NCBI GenBank assembly: GCA_026874595.1
Contig: CM049317.1
Span: forward strand, 46,524,401-46,588,400
Length of the DNA stretch: 64,000 nucleotides
DNA from: Sipunculus nudus
Lineage: Eukaryota; Annelida; Sipuncula; Golfingiida; Sipunculidae
Reading direction: 5' to 3'
In this document: positions 12,981 to 24,197 of the stretch, one piece after another
Layout: every line of letters begins with the position of its first letter
Position numbering within the stretch: the stretch's first letter is position 1
Made by a program: the position numbers and the translations under genes
Notes under the pieces: generated by a model
What the model saw: the letters and a program-made list of their open reading frames with translations, nothing else
Databases searched by the model: none
What the model was told of the DNA's origin: nothing

Positions 12981-14003
12981 GTGACACATGGGCATGACGC
13001 TCAGCTGACTGGGAAGAGATTTGCAAAAGGAAATTTTATCATCTGAATGGTAGTATATAACCATTCAACTGAAGCATCAAACAGATTAACCAACAGGCTG
13101 AGATTGTGTCTGTATCAATATATCTCAAAAATAGAGAAAAAATGCGTAAACTTAAAAAAAAATAGTGGTGGCGCACCCAGTCTGCTGAAACTGATGGTAC
13201 ACGTCATGATCAATATGTATGCCAAAAATCATGAGCATCAGTGTTGTAGTAATTGAGATACTGGAGTTTTAAAAGTCTCAAAAATAGAGAAAAAAATTCA
13301 AAAAAAAAAGCCCGAACAAATACATGTGGTGCCACCAGGCTGCAGAAACTGATGAAACACTCCATGATCAATATCCATACAAAAAATTATGGTGATCTCT
13401 GCATTAGTTGTTCAGATACTTCAGCTTTTGTATCAAATTTTCCATTATTCTGAGCTGTACTTTGGAGCGCCACAGCTCAAAGGATATGGGTAACAGAGAC
13501 CTTATTTCAGGTTTCCATGGAGACTTTTCATGGGTCTCCCTGTTTGTCAAGAATGAAGATTCTAGGTATAGCCGTTACAATTTGAACCCTGTTGACAGAT
13601 AACTACATCCAGACAACTACATCAAAAATTGTAAAAATTTGAAAAATAAAGGTGGCGCCAGCAGTCTGCAGAAACTGATGAAACATCTCATGATCAATAT
13701 ATTTGCCAAAAATCATGACCATCAGTGATGTAGTTAATGAGATATTGAAGTTTTTTTTATGAAATTTTTGACTATTCTGGGGGGTACTTTGGGGCCCCAT
13801 AGCTCCAAGGATATGGGTAACAGAGATATAATTCAAGCTAGGTTTCCAAGGAGATTTGTCATGGAACTCTCTGGATGTATAGTAAGATTCCAGGTCCAGC
13901 GGTTACGATTTGTGCCTCGTTAACGGACAGACGGCCGGATGGCCGGACGGACAAAGAGTGATCGCTATAGCTCAGATGACTTACAGTCAGCTGAGCTAAA
14001 AAT
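12981..14003 (+). mobile_element. Hairpin-ended HINE-like element, family B, copy 1
   Basis: Begins GTGACACATGGGCATGACGC (a decayed form of the palindrome TGACCCATGGGTCA seen at 47043) and ends in a hairpin formed by AGCTCAGATGACT and AGTCAGCTGAGCT, followed by AAAAATG. Between lie tandem core monomers marked by GGTGGCGCCA, GTATCAAATTTTCCATTATTCTG and ATGGGTAACAGAGA, then a GACGGACGG-rich tail. It is colinear with 47041-47920, including the unique 5' block GGGAAGAGATTTGCAAAAGG. Confidence 0.75.
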
Positions 14004-14250
14004 GAGCAACATTCCTCATCCCAGTTAATATATCTCCCCAACCCCGGTAATAAGTACGGTATATGTACCGGGTTTATCAGCTATTTGCTAAATATTTCAG
14101 AACCTGCAGCAGCCTTAAATACCAATTTCCACAGGAATACTGATCAAGTAACTGCGAAGTGATTTTGTGCTGCAGTTGGCGTTGCATTCACAGGCAATGC
14201 CTATGAAAATATTTTCATTAAATTTTAATATTGATGCATGATTTTAAACA

Positions 14251-14253
<3 letters not shown>

Positions 14254-14299
<46 letters not shown>
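14254..14299. repeat. (TA)n microsatellite
   Basis: 46 bp of uninterrupted AT dinucleotide. Confidence 0.95.
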
Positions 14300-14302
<3 letters not shown>

Positions 14303-14589
14303 CCTGGTATTACCGGGGGAACACCCTTCATGACGTCATGGCTACCAGGGGAGATTCATTTAGTATTAATGTCAGCAGATTCAGATCTCTGGGGTTGACC
14401 AATGACCAATAGCTGGCGACGCAGCGCTGGAATTACTGATACATGAGCCATGCACAAGCCTAGCCCTCTCTCTTTCCTGGGACTCAGAACACTGCATGTA
14501 GACGTGCGGTGTCTGTCCCACTGGGCTCGGAGCCTCTCCGGTCCTTAGAATATAGGGACCACGGAATCCTGGTCGGCCAGATTCTGGTT

Positions 14590-14591
<2 letters not shown>
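14300..14591. other. GC-richer block between two TA microsatellites
   Basis: 292 bp, clearly richer in GC than its surroundings, delimited by TA repeats on both sides. It may be a short mobile element inserted in TA repeats; no inverted termini could be aligned. Confidence 0.4.

Positions 14592-14667
<76 letters not shown>
14592..14667. repeat. (TA)n microsatellite
   Basis: About 76 bp of AT dinucleotide repeats. Confidence 0.95.
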
Positions 14668-14668
<1 letters not shown>

Positions 14669-14819
14669 TAATGTAATATCAGTCAGGGAATTTATCTTTG
14701 TGTTATCTTGTAGTTTCTTCTGAATAAATTCTTGTGGCCTCTAATTGCCTTTTATCTGCCTTTTAGTCAATATTGTCTGTTGTATATTAGTGCAGGGGTT
14801 AACGGCAAAATACAGAAGA

Positions 14820-14851
14820 ATTGTTCAAATTGTGATAAACGTACCAAATTT
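14820..14851 (+). repeat. Left arm of a 4.2-kb-spaced inverted repeat
   Basis: AATTGTTCAAATTGTGATAA and the following CGTACCAAATTT match the complement of 19002-19034 except for one base. The arms bracket the LINE-bearing block. Confidence 0.75.
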
Positions 14852-15483
14852 AGTGGAGATGAAGTATGGATAATACATTTACATTTTTTTATTAGTTCCA
14901 CCATGTCTTCTCAGTGTAACGGGGGCGGATCCTATGTTAAATTTGGTACTTAAAATAATATGAAAAATACACGGAAGGTCATGATAGTTACATTACATCT
15001 TACACATTCTTTATAGATAGGGTAAAGTTTTGGAATATTTGGTTCTATTTAATTAACACTATCATGAGAAATGTAAAATTACCTTTTTGGTCTCATTAAT
15101 GTAAACATTTGTAATTAAAAGATGACTGTTTGCCATTCAACGACATGTAGTTAACTGAAGTTAAGTAAACTGAAGTTAACTTATTGTTAAATATAACATT
15201 AATCTTCTGTTTTAAAGTAAGGTATAATCACTATTCTCAATTCACATCTCGTCGATGTCTCCTTTGATGAATATAGGAGACGGTGGGGGGGGGGGGGGGG
15301 TTACTACTCACGTGGTATGGGTTCACTGTATAAACATTACATATTTCACCATACAATGTGTATGTTGCTTCGTGCTTAAGCATCATGTAGAGTTTTATTG
15401 TTCTTAGTGCAAAATATCTGTTGTTTGTATTAATGAGCTTATGGACATTTCCATATGAGCACTGAAATAAACCCCTGAATTTC

Positions 15484-18400
15484 CAGGGGCGGATAATATT
15501 TAATTATCACGGGCGGATTATATTTAATTATCAGGGTAAATTCTTTTAAAATGTTATCGTAAATGTACAACTAAACAGCGTTTTAAAGTTTTATTTCTAC
15601 AAACAAAACTTGAAAACCACAAACTCTATTCATTTGCGTATGCCTTCCCTTTGCAATCATCAAATCATGACATGAACATCTTAATCTGGCTAGTGCTTGT
15701 TTATGCTTGGTATTAGTCCGCACAGTAAATATTTCTCCATTAATTGAGACCATGGATTTAAAAGTACCATATAAATTTAATTTAGTATTAATTTCTACAT
15801 CGCAAGACCAGTTTTGTTCTGCCATATCAATAATTCTTTTCTTTATTTTAGCCAAAGATATTCTAATGTCTCCTACTTCTTGATTCATCCACACATACCC
15901 AAAACCTGCGCTGCATATTTTGCTTCTTATATGAGTAACCCATGTTTGTTTTCCATTCATATCTCGATTAAACGGCATGTTATATATACGCTATGGATAT
16001 CTGTTATTACCATAATGTACTAGTTTTGTCCAGTATTTTACACATCTTAATAACTTACCGACATACATCGGTTGCCTTCCAAACACTCCTAATTATGCTG
16101 GGTTCGGAGCCGAAGAGCTAATTTTTATAATGTACTTGCAAAATGTATATTGCACCTTTTAAATTATTTCACATCTTTCATAGTCCCACAGTTCTGAACC
16201 ATATAATAATACCGAAAATAATACCGGTGTATCCATACAATCAAATAGATAAAATAGCTGGCTCACTAATAAACAACTATATTTCCTAAAAAAATTATGA
16301 GAGTCACTGCTCTTTCAGCCTGCACTGCCTGCGCTTTCTTTGTTATATACCATGACAATGTACTTGTAAATATTACCCTAAGTATTTATAGTCATTTACC
16401 GTTTCATTTTGAGTATTTTGATAGTGCCATTTTTTCTATTCTTTTTAATTAACCCCCGTGTCTAAAAACCATAATTTTTGTCTTTCCTAAATTAACTTTT
16501 AACCATAATTGACAGAAAAACTTGCAACTGGTTTATTTGTTCTTAGAGACGTCCTATTGTATCACTGAAGCATACTAAATCATCGGCGTACATTAATGTC
16601 ATTACCTTTGGCAAATATTTATCAATATTTATACCATGACAATCTGTTTCATTAATTTGTTTATAAAATTCATCTTTGAATAAAGAAAACAGAAGGGGAC
16701 TCACCATGCACCCTGGTTGAGTTCCGTTAGTACATTCAAAATAATTTGTAAACCCTTCCTCTGTGACTGTAAGAAGCTATGATTTCATTTGACTATATAT
16801 TGGCTGAAGTGTCTGTAAGAGTTTCCCTTTTATCCCAGATTAACCTGAAACATACCACAATTAATCATGTTGTACACTATCAAAATCATTTGAAAAATCA
16901 ATAAAAGTGTAATAAAACACTCTTTTCTTTTTTGTAAATATTTCTGCACACACCCCATTAAAAAAATGTATGGTCTACTGTTGAATAACCTTTCCAATAA
17001 TCAGCTTGTGCTTCACATAAGAATCCAGCTTGACCAACATAATTTTGAATTCTGTTTGCCAATATTTTTTTGTAATTAGTTTACCCATGGTATAAAGTAA
17101 TGAAATACCTTCATAATTTTTTTAGGATCTATGTTGGAAGCCTTTTTGTGAATTGGTAGAATAAATGCTTTGCTCCAAGAGGCTGGGAAAAATCCGTTTC
17201 CTAATACACTGTAAAATAATTGTAATATATATGAGACGATATGTGACTATATGTATCTTTCAATATATCTACCGTTATCCCGTCAGGCCCTGGGGCCTTT
17301 CCTCTTTTCATTTCATTTGTGGCTTTCTGTACTTCACATGATGTTATGAGTCCATCAAGCTCTGTGTCATTTTCAATTTCTAATACATTTTTTTTTTAAT
17401 ATTCCAGAGTATGATTCTTAAACTCTTGATTAATTTCATGTGTTGATGAATTCAAAAGTTCCTTAAAATGTTTGTACCAATTAACGTACCGGTTCTACTC
17501 TTGTAACAATTTTCATTTTATTTAAAAATCTCATGTTTTTCCACATGGAATCAGTGTCTTTTGCACCTATCATCTTTTGCACCTCTGAGGCTTGGATGAT
17601 TGCCTTCTTTTCTCAACATAATTTTTCAAACCTCTGTTTTGTTTGTTAATTATTCGGTAAGTCGCCATCTGATATTGTACATCTATTTTTATTCAAAACT
17701 ATATATTTTTCATTTTTTAAAAATTCACATTCTTTGTCCCACCATTTTGTTTGCTTTAGTTTCATGTTGTATCGGAAGTTTTGTTTATTTCTGTAGGATA
17801 TATTTTGGTAAATACTATGTTTCTAAGGTTTCATTAAATGTATTGAAAAGTAACGCACATTCTATTTGTCCTTGGTCTGATAATATTAAGTGAACAGCCT
17901 AAAGGAAAGTGATCGGACGGATCATCTGATAATACACAGGATCCATCTACCTTATGAAGTAGACAGCTACTGACAATTTCATAATCAACTACACTGCTAC
18001 AAAAAGGAGTTAACACATAATTAAGTCTCCTGTTATATCTGGTATATCTGTTATATTAACAGTTATTTCATCTTCATCCACATAGAATGATGAACCTGCT
18101 GGCGCAATATAGCTGCAAACTATATGTCCAAATTTTTATCTTCATTAATTAAGGTACCATCATACACTTTAATTTCTGTTGCACGTAAACTTAAGACCCC
18201 TCCTCTCCCTGTACTCTTCCTGACTATTCCATAACCATAGTACCCGTGGAATGCAACAGAAAATTCATCATCCGTGGTTGCCCATGTCTCAGTGATACAT
18301 ACAATACTGTGATTATTTATCAGTTCTTCTACTGATTTAATGTTGTTCTTAAGTCCATGTGCATTCCATGTTGCTTTTTCTGTATTAGCATTTCTGCTAG

Positions 18401-18935
18401 TGCTGGACTAGTTTACATATGGGTGAAAAATTAGGTTAAAGTTGAAAAATATGACAAACAGACAAACAATCCATAAGCATGAGGGAAAAAATCCCACTGG
18501 TTTAAATAATATATTAAGAAGATATGTCTGAAATAATGTGTGCAATAGAAAATCACGGACTGTAGTCTGTTGGCCATATTTGATATTGAGCAAGTCTGTA
18601 TTTCAATAGGTCAGAAGCCCTCATAGGCACCAATATATCGCAAACATGAAACATGTTTGCGATATATACATGTTAAAAAAATTAAAAAGGCGTGCTAAAT
18701 CGCGTTAGTTCTGCACATTACTTGATAAATAAATACATCCTGCTCCATTAATCTGGTCGCTTGTAAAACTAAATTAACTTCCCTTGAAAGTAAAGTCTGA
18801 GCATTTGCAGACTTCTGTATTCCATGTGCTGCAAAATAAAGGCCTTGATCGAACACTTTTAGATTAGACATTATTTATCAATTATTTAATTTATTCATCG
18901 GTACCCCGAAAGTAATTGCAGGATCCACCCCTGAA
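15484..18935. mobile_element. Possible hAT-like element enclosing LINE remains
   Basis: The left end CAGGGGCGGAT (15484) and the complement of the right end, CAGGGGTGGAT (18935), match at 10 of 11 positions, in the style of hAT termini. No matching 8-bp flanks were seen, so the call is tentative; the two could be unrelated termini. Confidence 0.35.
15583..18420 (-). pseudogene. Decayed LINE retrotransposon (endonuclease + reverse transcriptase)
   Basis: Read on the minus strand, an APE-type endonuclease comes first: NAHGLKNNIKSVEELI near 18320-18380 with ITETWA, and SDHFPL near 17895-17930. Reverse transcriptase follows: RGKAPGPDG near 17280-17310, NGTQPGCMVSP near 16694-16730, and the catalytic MYADDLVC with its YADD box at 16579-16590. 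A C-terminal region (15583-15978, including ALARLRCSCHDLMIAKGRH and a downstream RVCGF) ends it. Several frameshifts and stops separate these blocks, so it is inactive. No ORF1 was recognised. The C-terminal Cys/His region is reminiscent of RTE/Nimb/CR1-type LINEs; the clade is undecided. Confidence 0.88.
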
Positions 18936-19001
18936 ATACCATGAATATTTCATGGAACTATTTCTTAAATGAAAGCCAGTGTAAAATACTACAACTGTAC
19001 C

Positions 19002-19034
19002 AAATTTGGTACTTTTATCACAATTTGAACAATT
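19002..19034 (-). repeat. Right arm of the inverted repeat (pairs with 14820-14851)
   Basis: Complement of the left arm with one mismatch. It overlaps the perfect 16-bp palindrome GTACCAAATTTGGTAC (18997-19012); on the left side the same two halves are separated by about 90 bp. Confidence 0.75.
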
Positions 19035-19167
19035 TTTCCATTAGCCGCCGCACTATATGCATGGAGGAGCATTTGTAATTTCAGCTACGCTACCCAACTT
19101 AAATAATTTAAAAAAAATCCCTGCTTTTAATGCTGTTTTTCAGAATCGGGGGTGGGGCCCAATTTTA

Positions 19168-19171
<4 letters not shown>

Positions 19172-19221
<50 letters not shown>

Positions 19222-19249
19222 TTTATAACTATATATATATATTAATATA

Positions 19250-19281
<32 letters not shown>

Positions 19282-19293
19282 AATATATATATA
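19172..19293. repeat. (TA)n microsatellite, left of Tigger element
   Basis: Interrupted TA repeats ending in the TA target of the adjoining transposon. Confidence 0.95.
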
Positions 19294-20507
19294 CAGTTGA
19301 ACCCCGCCTTGCGACCACCCCACAATTGCGACCACCCCACCATTACGACCACTTTGCTTGGTCCCGAATTTTTTTTTGTTTATTTATGTTTAAAAATGAC
19401 TCAAAATTACGACCACCCCTAAATTCAGAATTACGACCAGATATCCTGGCCCCAGCGCTAATGCGACCCTGCTAATGCGACCACCGCCGAGAAGTACTGG
19501 AACAACTTTTGTCCCGAGACAATGGCTGCGCCTTGTCACAGGCGCCTTAAAAAGATCAATGAGGGAAACAAGGGTTCCCAACCCCAGTGTAACCCTTCCT
19601 GACTCGGTGTCCGCGCTGATCCTCATTGAGGCGTAAGTTGTAGATCAAAGAGGGTAACTATCGGCTGCTTAGTTAATGAGCCGGTCTGCCTGGCTAACTG
19701 CCCTGGGGTCTTGGGCTAGCGATGCTAATTGCCCCTCAGTGATCACCTGTATTACAGCTACCAGAAGTGCGGGGGTGAGAGATTAATATTTTTACTCATC
19801 ACATAATGTTCGATCCTCATTGGTCAAATTAATGATCTAGTTAATCCTAGATGTGCTCATACCTTACTCACATTGATTATTGAACAGTCAGTCAAATATA
19901 TAAATACAAAGCTTGCATGGCGGCAAATTCGTTGTCTTGCCTTATCAGATAAATCGCTGTCAGTTTATTTCTCTACTGGTTCAGTTTGCGTTTAAATTGC
20001 TTGCTGTTGTGCGACCATGCCTCGGAAAGAGCGTTCCTTGAGGGAGAAAGTGGTGTTAATCAAGGCGGAAACACCAGGATGCAGTCAGCGCCAACTGGCT
20101 CAGCAGTTAAGCGTCGGTAAAACTCAAGTGCACGCAATATATACTCAGGCGGAGGGCTAAATATATGACAGCCACGTATTATGTTCAATATGTCTCTAGT
20201 GTAACTCTGTGTTAATCATCAGTCACTACGTATGTGTCAATGTATATATATTTTTATCATGAATAAATATATAAAAAAATTTTGTTTTCTTTTCAGCTAC
20301 ACAAAATAAAACATTCCTAATTAGGGTTCTCCGCTTAGTAGAATATGTTGTTATAATTCACATAAAAAATATGCAATATATACAAACTGATACACATTAA
20401 ACATCGCCGTGATATATGCGACCAAGGTAAGAGTTTCACAAATACGACCACCCCAAATTACGACCACTTTGCTCAGTCCCCAGGGTGGTCGTAATTGTGG
20501 GGTTCCA

Positions 20508-20510
<3 letters not shown>
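19294..20510 (+). mobile_element. Tigger/pogo-like DNA transposon, internally deleted
   Basis: The ends CAGTTGAACCCC (19294) and GGGGTTCCACTG (ending 20510) form inverted repeats. They continue inward as related GCGACCACC/ACGACCACC blocks (CACAATTGCGACCACC at left, GGTGGTCGTAATTGTG at right). TA lies on both outer sides, the Tc1/mariner-superfamily target. The interior holds a short ORF of CENP-B N-terminal type, as in Tigger/pogo transposases, but no DDE catalytic domain. It sits in a TA microsatellite, which supplies the target. Confidence 0.88.
20017..20160 (+). pseudogene. Truncated Tigger transposase: CENP-B-type helix-turn-helix
   Basis: A 47-codon ORF (ATG to TAA). It begins with a basic MPRKERSLREK stretch, then residues 12-43 fit the psq/CENP-B N-terminal helix-turn-helix: KVVLIKAE, SQRQLAQQLSVGKTQVHAIY. 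Full Tigger transposases continue with a second helix-turn-helix and a DDE domain; these are absent, and the frame stops just after the recognition helix. The protein, if made, could bind DNA but not cut it. More likely it is a remnant from internal deletion. Confidence 0.7.

Positions 20511-20589
<79 letters not shown>
20511..20589. repeat. (TA)n microsatellite, right of Tigger element
   Basis: Pure TA dinucleotide, continuing the array interrupted by the Tigger insertion. Confidence 0.95.
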
Positions 20590-20591
<2 letters not shown>

Positions 20592-21115
20592 CCCATTATA
20601 TGTACTTGCATGTACATTTTATCACACAATTATATATTATAATCTATTGACCTCATAGAAATGGAGAAAGTAGCACTTTTTTTACTAATGTGGTTTGAAA
20701 TGGGCCGGCCTGGTCGCCGTGGGTCTGGATTCTCCGGAAATTCTCCGGGCGCTTCCAAAATAATATTAAACATGGTTGTCGTCCAGGGCCGTTTGAAAAG
20801 ATATTCATAAAAATGTCCGCTGTACCTTAATAAATCGAAGATTAGGACGGAACCCAGAAGGAATGGGAAGATTATTATTCTGTCTGTAGGTATGGGTACT
20901 CTTTTTCTACTCTTTTGAGTCCTTCGACGATGGAAATCGCTCAAACATTTATTCCGAGATATGTCGGAATTTCCGCGGATATTCCGGGTTTTACCGAGTG
21001 TCGAAATTTTGCGCCTAAATATGCAACTGCTTAGAGGATAGGAAAGTACCGAAAATATGCAAGTGCAGCGACTGCTGATTGGTTGGTGGTTATTATTATT
21101 TCATTTCTACAGTAG
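20590..21115. other. Unassigned, moderately GC-rich
   Basis: A 104-codon open frame on the minus strand (20630-20944) shows no recognisable domain and no splice context; it may be an old element or chance. Nothing else was seen. Confidence 0.3.
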
Positions 21116-21124
21116 CCGTAGTCT

Positions 21125-21659
21125 TAGACTGGTATCCCGACTCTATCCCGCCTTCAGCCGATCATAGAGACGGGCGTACTGGCAACGCCATCTTAGGTAC
21201 TCCATGTTGCAACTCCTGATTTAGCGGTAGACTGGTTCTAACTCTAAAATGCACGCTCATAACGGTTGTCATGGACACTCCCGCGGTCCTGGTTGATTAT
21301 CCGTGAAGAGTTCTTGTATAATAACTTTCTTCAGTCACTTCTAGTTTTATCTTTTAAACATTGAAGAATGAGTTGTTGCACAGAAACTGAATGATGCATG
21401 AATATATATTACATTATCCTAGAAAAGTTTGATATTCCATTGTTTTTGGCATTTATTTATCATTAATATCTATTAATCTTATCATTAATGTCACAGAAAA
21501 TGTGAAGTCAACTTTTGACAAATTCCCAGAGCAAACGAAATGTTTATTTGTCTCATACATATTGGAGTTGGAACCAGTCTGCCGGGAGTACTGGAGATGG
21601 CATTGTACGCCCGTCTCTATGATTGGCAGAGAACCCAAATATAGCGGGGTACGAGTCTA
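21125..21659. mobile_element. Fold-back MITE with 9-bp target duplication, copy 1
   Basis: The ends TAGACTGGTA and TACGAGTCTA are inverted, and homology of the arms runs over 100 bp inward (CATAGAGACGGGCGTAC at left, GTACGCCCGTCTCTATG at right). Flanks are CCGTAGTCT (21116-21124) and CCGTACTCT (21660-21668), 8 of 9 identical. Long arms plus 9-bp duplications fit Mutator-like elements; no transposase is present. Confidence 0.8.
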
Positions 21660-21676
21660 CCGTACTCTAAATGACG

Positions 21677-21806
21677 CCCTAGGGCGCACTCTGGTTTCGG
21701 TTCCGGGAAAACCGATTTTGTATGGTTTAACCTTGTATTTTAAGTGGACGGTTTCCTGGAAGTTGCCGAAACCGAAACCAGTTTCGAATTTTCCAGTGCG
21801 CCCCCA
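21677..21806. mobile_element. Small palindromic MITE
   Basis: The ends AGGGCGCACT and AGTGCGCCCC are inverted, and arms share CTGGTTTCGGTT with AACCGAAACCAG-like sequence. It lies between the two fold-back MITEs. No clear target duplication. Confidence 0.5.
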
Positions 21807-21819
21807 GTAAAATCACATG

Positions 21820-22337
21820 TAGACTGGTACCCTGCTCTATTATGGCCCTCAGCCAAGCATAGAGACAGGCGTACAACGCCATTTTAAGTACTCCCAGTTG
21901 CAACTCCTGACTAACCTGTAGACTGGTTCCAACTCCAGTATGCACGCTCATACCGGTTGCCATGGACGTTCACGCGATCCTGTTTGATTATCCGTAAAGA
22001 TTTCTTATAGTTTTCAAATATTGAAGAATGAGTTGTTGCACAAAAATTGAATAATGGATGTATAGATAATACGATATACTGAATCTTTGATATTCCTCTG
22101 TGTGAAGCAGTGATTTATTATTAATACCTATTAATCTTATCATTATGTCACACGTTATGTACAGCCAACCTTTGGTAACTTCTCTGAGCTAACGAAATCC
22201 TTATTTTTATCATATATTATATTTACTTGAGTTGGAACCAGTCTGCCGGGAGTACAAAAGATGGCGTTGTACGCCCGTCTCTATGATTGGTCTAGAGCAG
22301 CTGCTGCGGTGCCATAATAGAGCGAGGTACCAGTCTA
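21820..22337. mobile_element. Fold-back MITE with 9-bp target duplication, copy 2
   Basis: Same family as copy 1: perfect ends TAGACTGGTAC and GTACCAGTCTA, shared interior ATTGAAGAATGAGTTGTTGC, arms CATAGAGACAGGCGTAC / GTACGCCCGTCTCTATG. Perfect 9-bp direct flanks AATCACATG (21811-21819 and 22338-22346). Confidence 0.87.
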
Positions 22338-23142
22338 AATCACATGTGACTTTTCGGACAGAAAAACTTATTAGCCAATCAGCGGTAAGTGCCCTATGTG
22401 ACCTTTTTCTAGAAGTTCTGAATATGCGTCGCATGTAAACAAAAGCCTTTTCAAGGTGACGTTATATATATATTTCCCGTATTACGTTCTAATTTAATCT
22501 GACAACTAGCAGTAAATATAAGCCCTATATAATAACTTTTTCATCATAATCTCACCCTAGATCATCAATGGTAAACATGACTATGCATATGCTCCTGGTC
22601 TATAGCTATGACGTAATATGTAAACAAATAATACTCTTTCGTTAGTCTGTCAGCGTCAGTACAATTACATCAATACATCAGCATTCATATAACATTATAT
22701 CAATAATGTTTATAATGTTTATAATGTATATTGATGATGTTCATGAAATAAACATATTACATAAAATAAATTTGTCTTTGGGTTTACTTTAACATCATTT
22801 AATGTTGGCATTTGTGTCACTGGTGTCTAAAAAATATTGGTGGGGTAATTGAGACTTGGGGGGGGGGGGGGGGGTCTCTCCCTCCTGGATCCGCGCCTGT
22901 TCAAATGAATATAATGTTCAGCTGGAAGTTGATACAACTCTGTAAGGCTCTTACTCGTGTATTTATATGTGAACACTGGAACTCACTGCACTGATATACA
23001 TGAAAAAAATTATAAAGCAAAGGAGGAAGAATGTAAGGTGCAACATGCCCTTAATTACTCCCCATCAACTAATATTTTCATCAGTTTTTTTTTAATGTTA
23101 TGCTTTACTTTTCTTTTTCCCGTTTCTGACTGAGTTAAAACC

Positions 23143-23411
23143 GTGTCATTCTGGGACAGCTGGACGACAATATAACTTAATACGTAATAAGGAGTTAAGT
23201 GGGTGTAATTGGGGGATTACTGCTGTAGTTAGGGTTGGGGTTAGGTTTGGTTAGGGTTAGGATTAGGGTTATGGTTATGTATCACTTTATCACTGTATCA
23301 ATTACACCCACTTTAACTCCTTATTACGAAGTAAGTTATATTGTCGTCCATTCAGAATGTCCTCCATTTGGAATATCGTCCATCCCTAAGTCGTCCAGCT
23401 GGAATGTAACC
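23143..23411. mobile_element. Palindromic MITE with telomere-like centre
   Basis: Arms of about 48 bp pair: GGACGACAATATAACTTA through GGGTGTAATT at left with AATTACACCC through TATATTGTCGTCC at right; outer ends both contain CAGCTGGACGAC. Imperfect flanks GTTAAAACC (23134) and GTTAAACCA (23412) suggest an 8-9-bp duplication. The unoccupied site in the paired copy confirms insertion. Confidence 0.75.
23227..23278 (+). repeat. Degenerate TTAGGG repeats
   Basis: GTTAGGG, GTTAGG and ATTAGGG variants over about 50 bp at the loop of the palindromic MITE. Confidence 0.85.
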
Positions 23412-23930
23412 GTTAAACCATATCCAGAGAAATTGATTTTTGCATGTATGTATATAATTTTTGATTGGTTATATCAAATTCAACCACACCATTTGATATT
23501 GAAGAGAAAAAGCAATAAGCAATGTATTAAGCTTTTTTGGCGCAACATTAATTATGTTCAGATACCTATTTGAAAGCTGTCAGCTGTTTATTCATGATGC
23601 GTGATTAGCACATGTCAACCTTATATGTTTATTCTGCAGTAGCAAGAGATAAATTGTGGTAGGGTGGCTGTGATGACGTCAAGTGATTGTATCCCATATA
23701 TGTATTCAGAATACAAACAACATGCAATACTTAAAAGGTATGGATCAGATGAGGAGAGATACTAAAAAGTTAGTTACATGAGTCTTACCCAAATAGCAGA
23801 CCTTGCAAATATGAGGAAAATTTGTGATTAGATTAGTTTGCAAACAGACAATGAAAAAAAAAATAAAAACAAGTCTTGTCTATAATACTGGGAAATCTAT
23901 GGAACATAGGTAGAGCAGAGTTTTTGGCTC

Positions 23931-24197
23931 AGTTGACTGAAAGTCAACCGAGGTATAGGAATGGCGCTTTGTCCGTCCGGTAGTCCGGCTGTCAGTAAGC
24001 AGGCACTAATCGTAACCGCTAATCATAGGAACTTGTAACTAAATATCAAGGTAGGTTAATAAAAATTCTCCTTTGAAACCTGAAATTAGGTCCCTGCGAC
24101 TTATATTCTATTCTCTTTGGAAACCTGGAATAAGGTCTCTGTTACCCATATTCTTCGAGCTCTGGGGCTCGTAAGTACCCCCTAGAATAATTAATAA
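23931..24197 (-). mobile_element. Truncated family-B HINE-like element, minus orientation
   Basis: Read on the minus strand it ends in the family-B 3' hairpin (TTGACTTTCAGTCAA) followed by CTGAGCCAAAAA, preceded by the GGACGGACAAAG tail and one partial core with ATGGGTAACAGAGACC. Its 5' part is cut off where a plus-strand copy begins at 24198. Confidence 0.65.

Larger units (their letters stand above)
22830..23893 (+). repeat. Interspersed repeat, copy 2 (pair of 6948-8707)
   Basis: Colinear with copy 1 through AATATAATGTTCAGCTGG, AAAGCAAAGGAGGA, the TATCAAATTCAACCACACC block and TGATGACGTCAAGTGA. It lacks the HINE and instead carries the element at 23143-23411. A G16 tract lies near 22859. 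Confidence 0.75.

Noticed and set aside
19152-19475. Long open frames of alternating Ile-Tyr across TA repeats (also 20351-20629)
   Set aside because: Pure translation of dinucleotide microsatellite; not coding.
20630-20944. 104-codon minus-strand frame
   Set aside because: No domain, start context or splice partner; kept only as an unassigned region.
23227-23278. True telomere or chromosome-end junction
   Set aside because: Only ~50 bp, degenerate and inside a small palindromic insertion.
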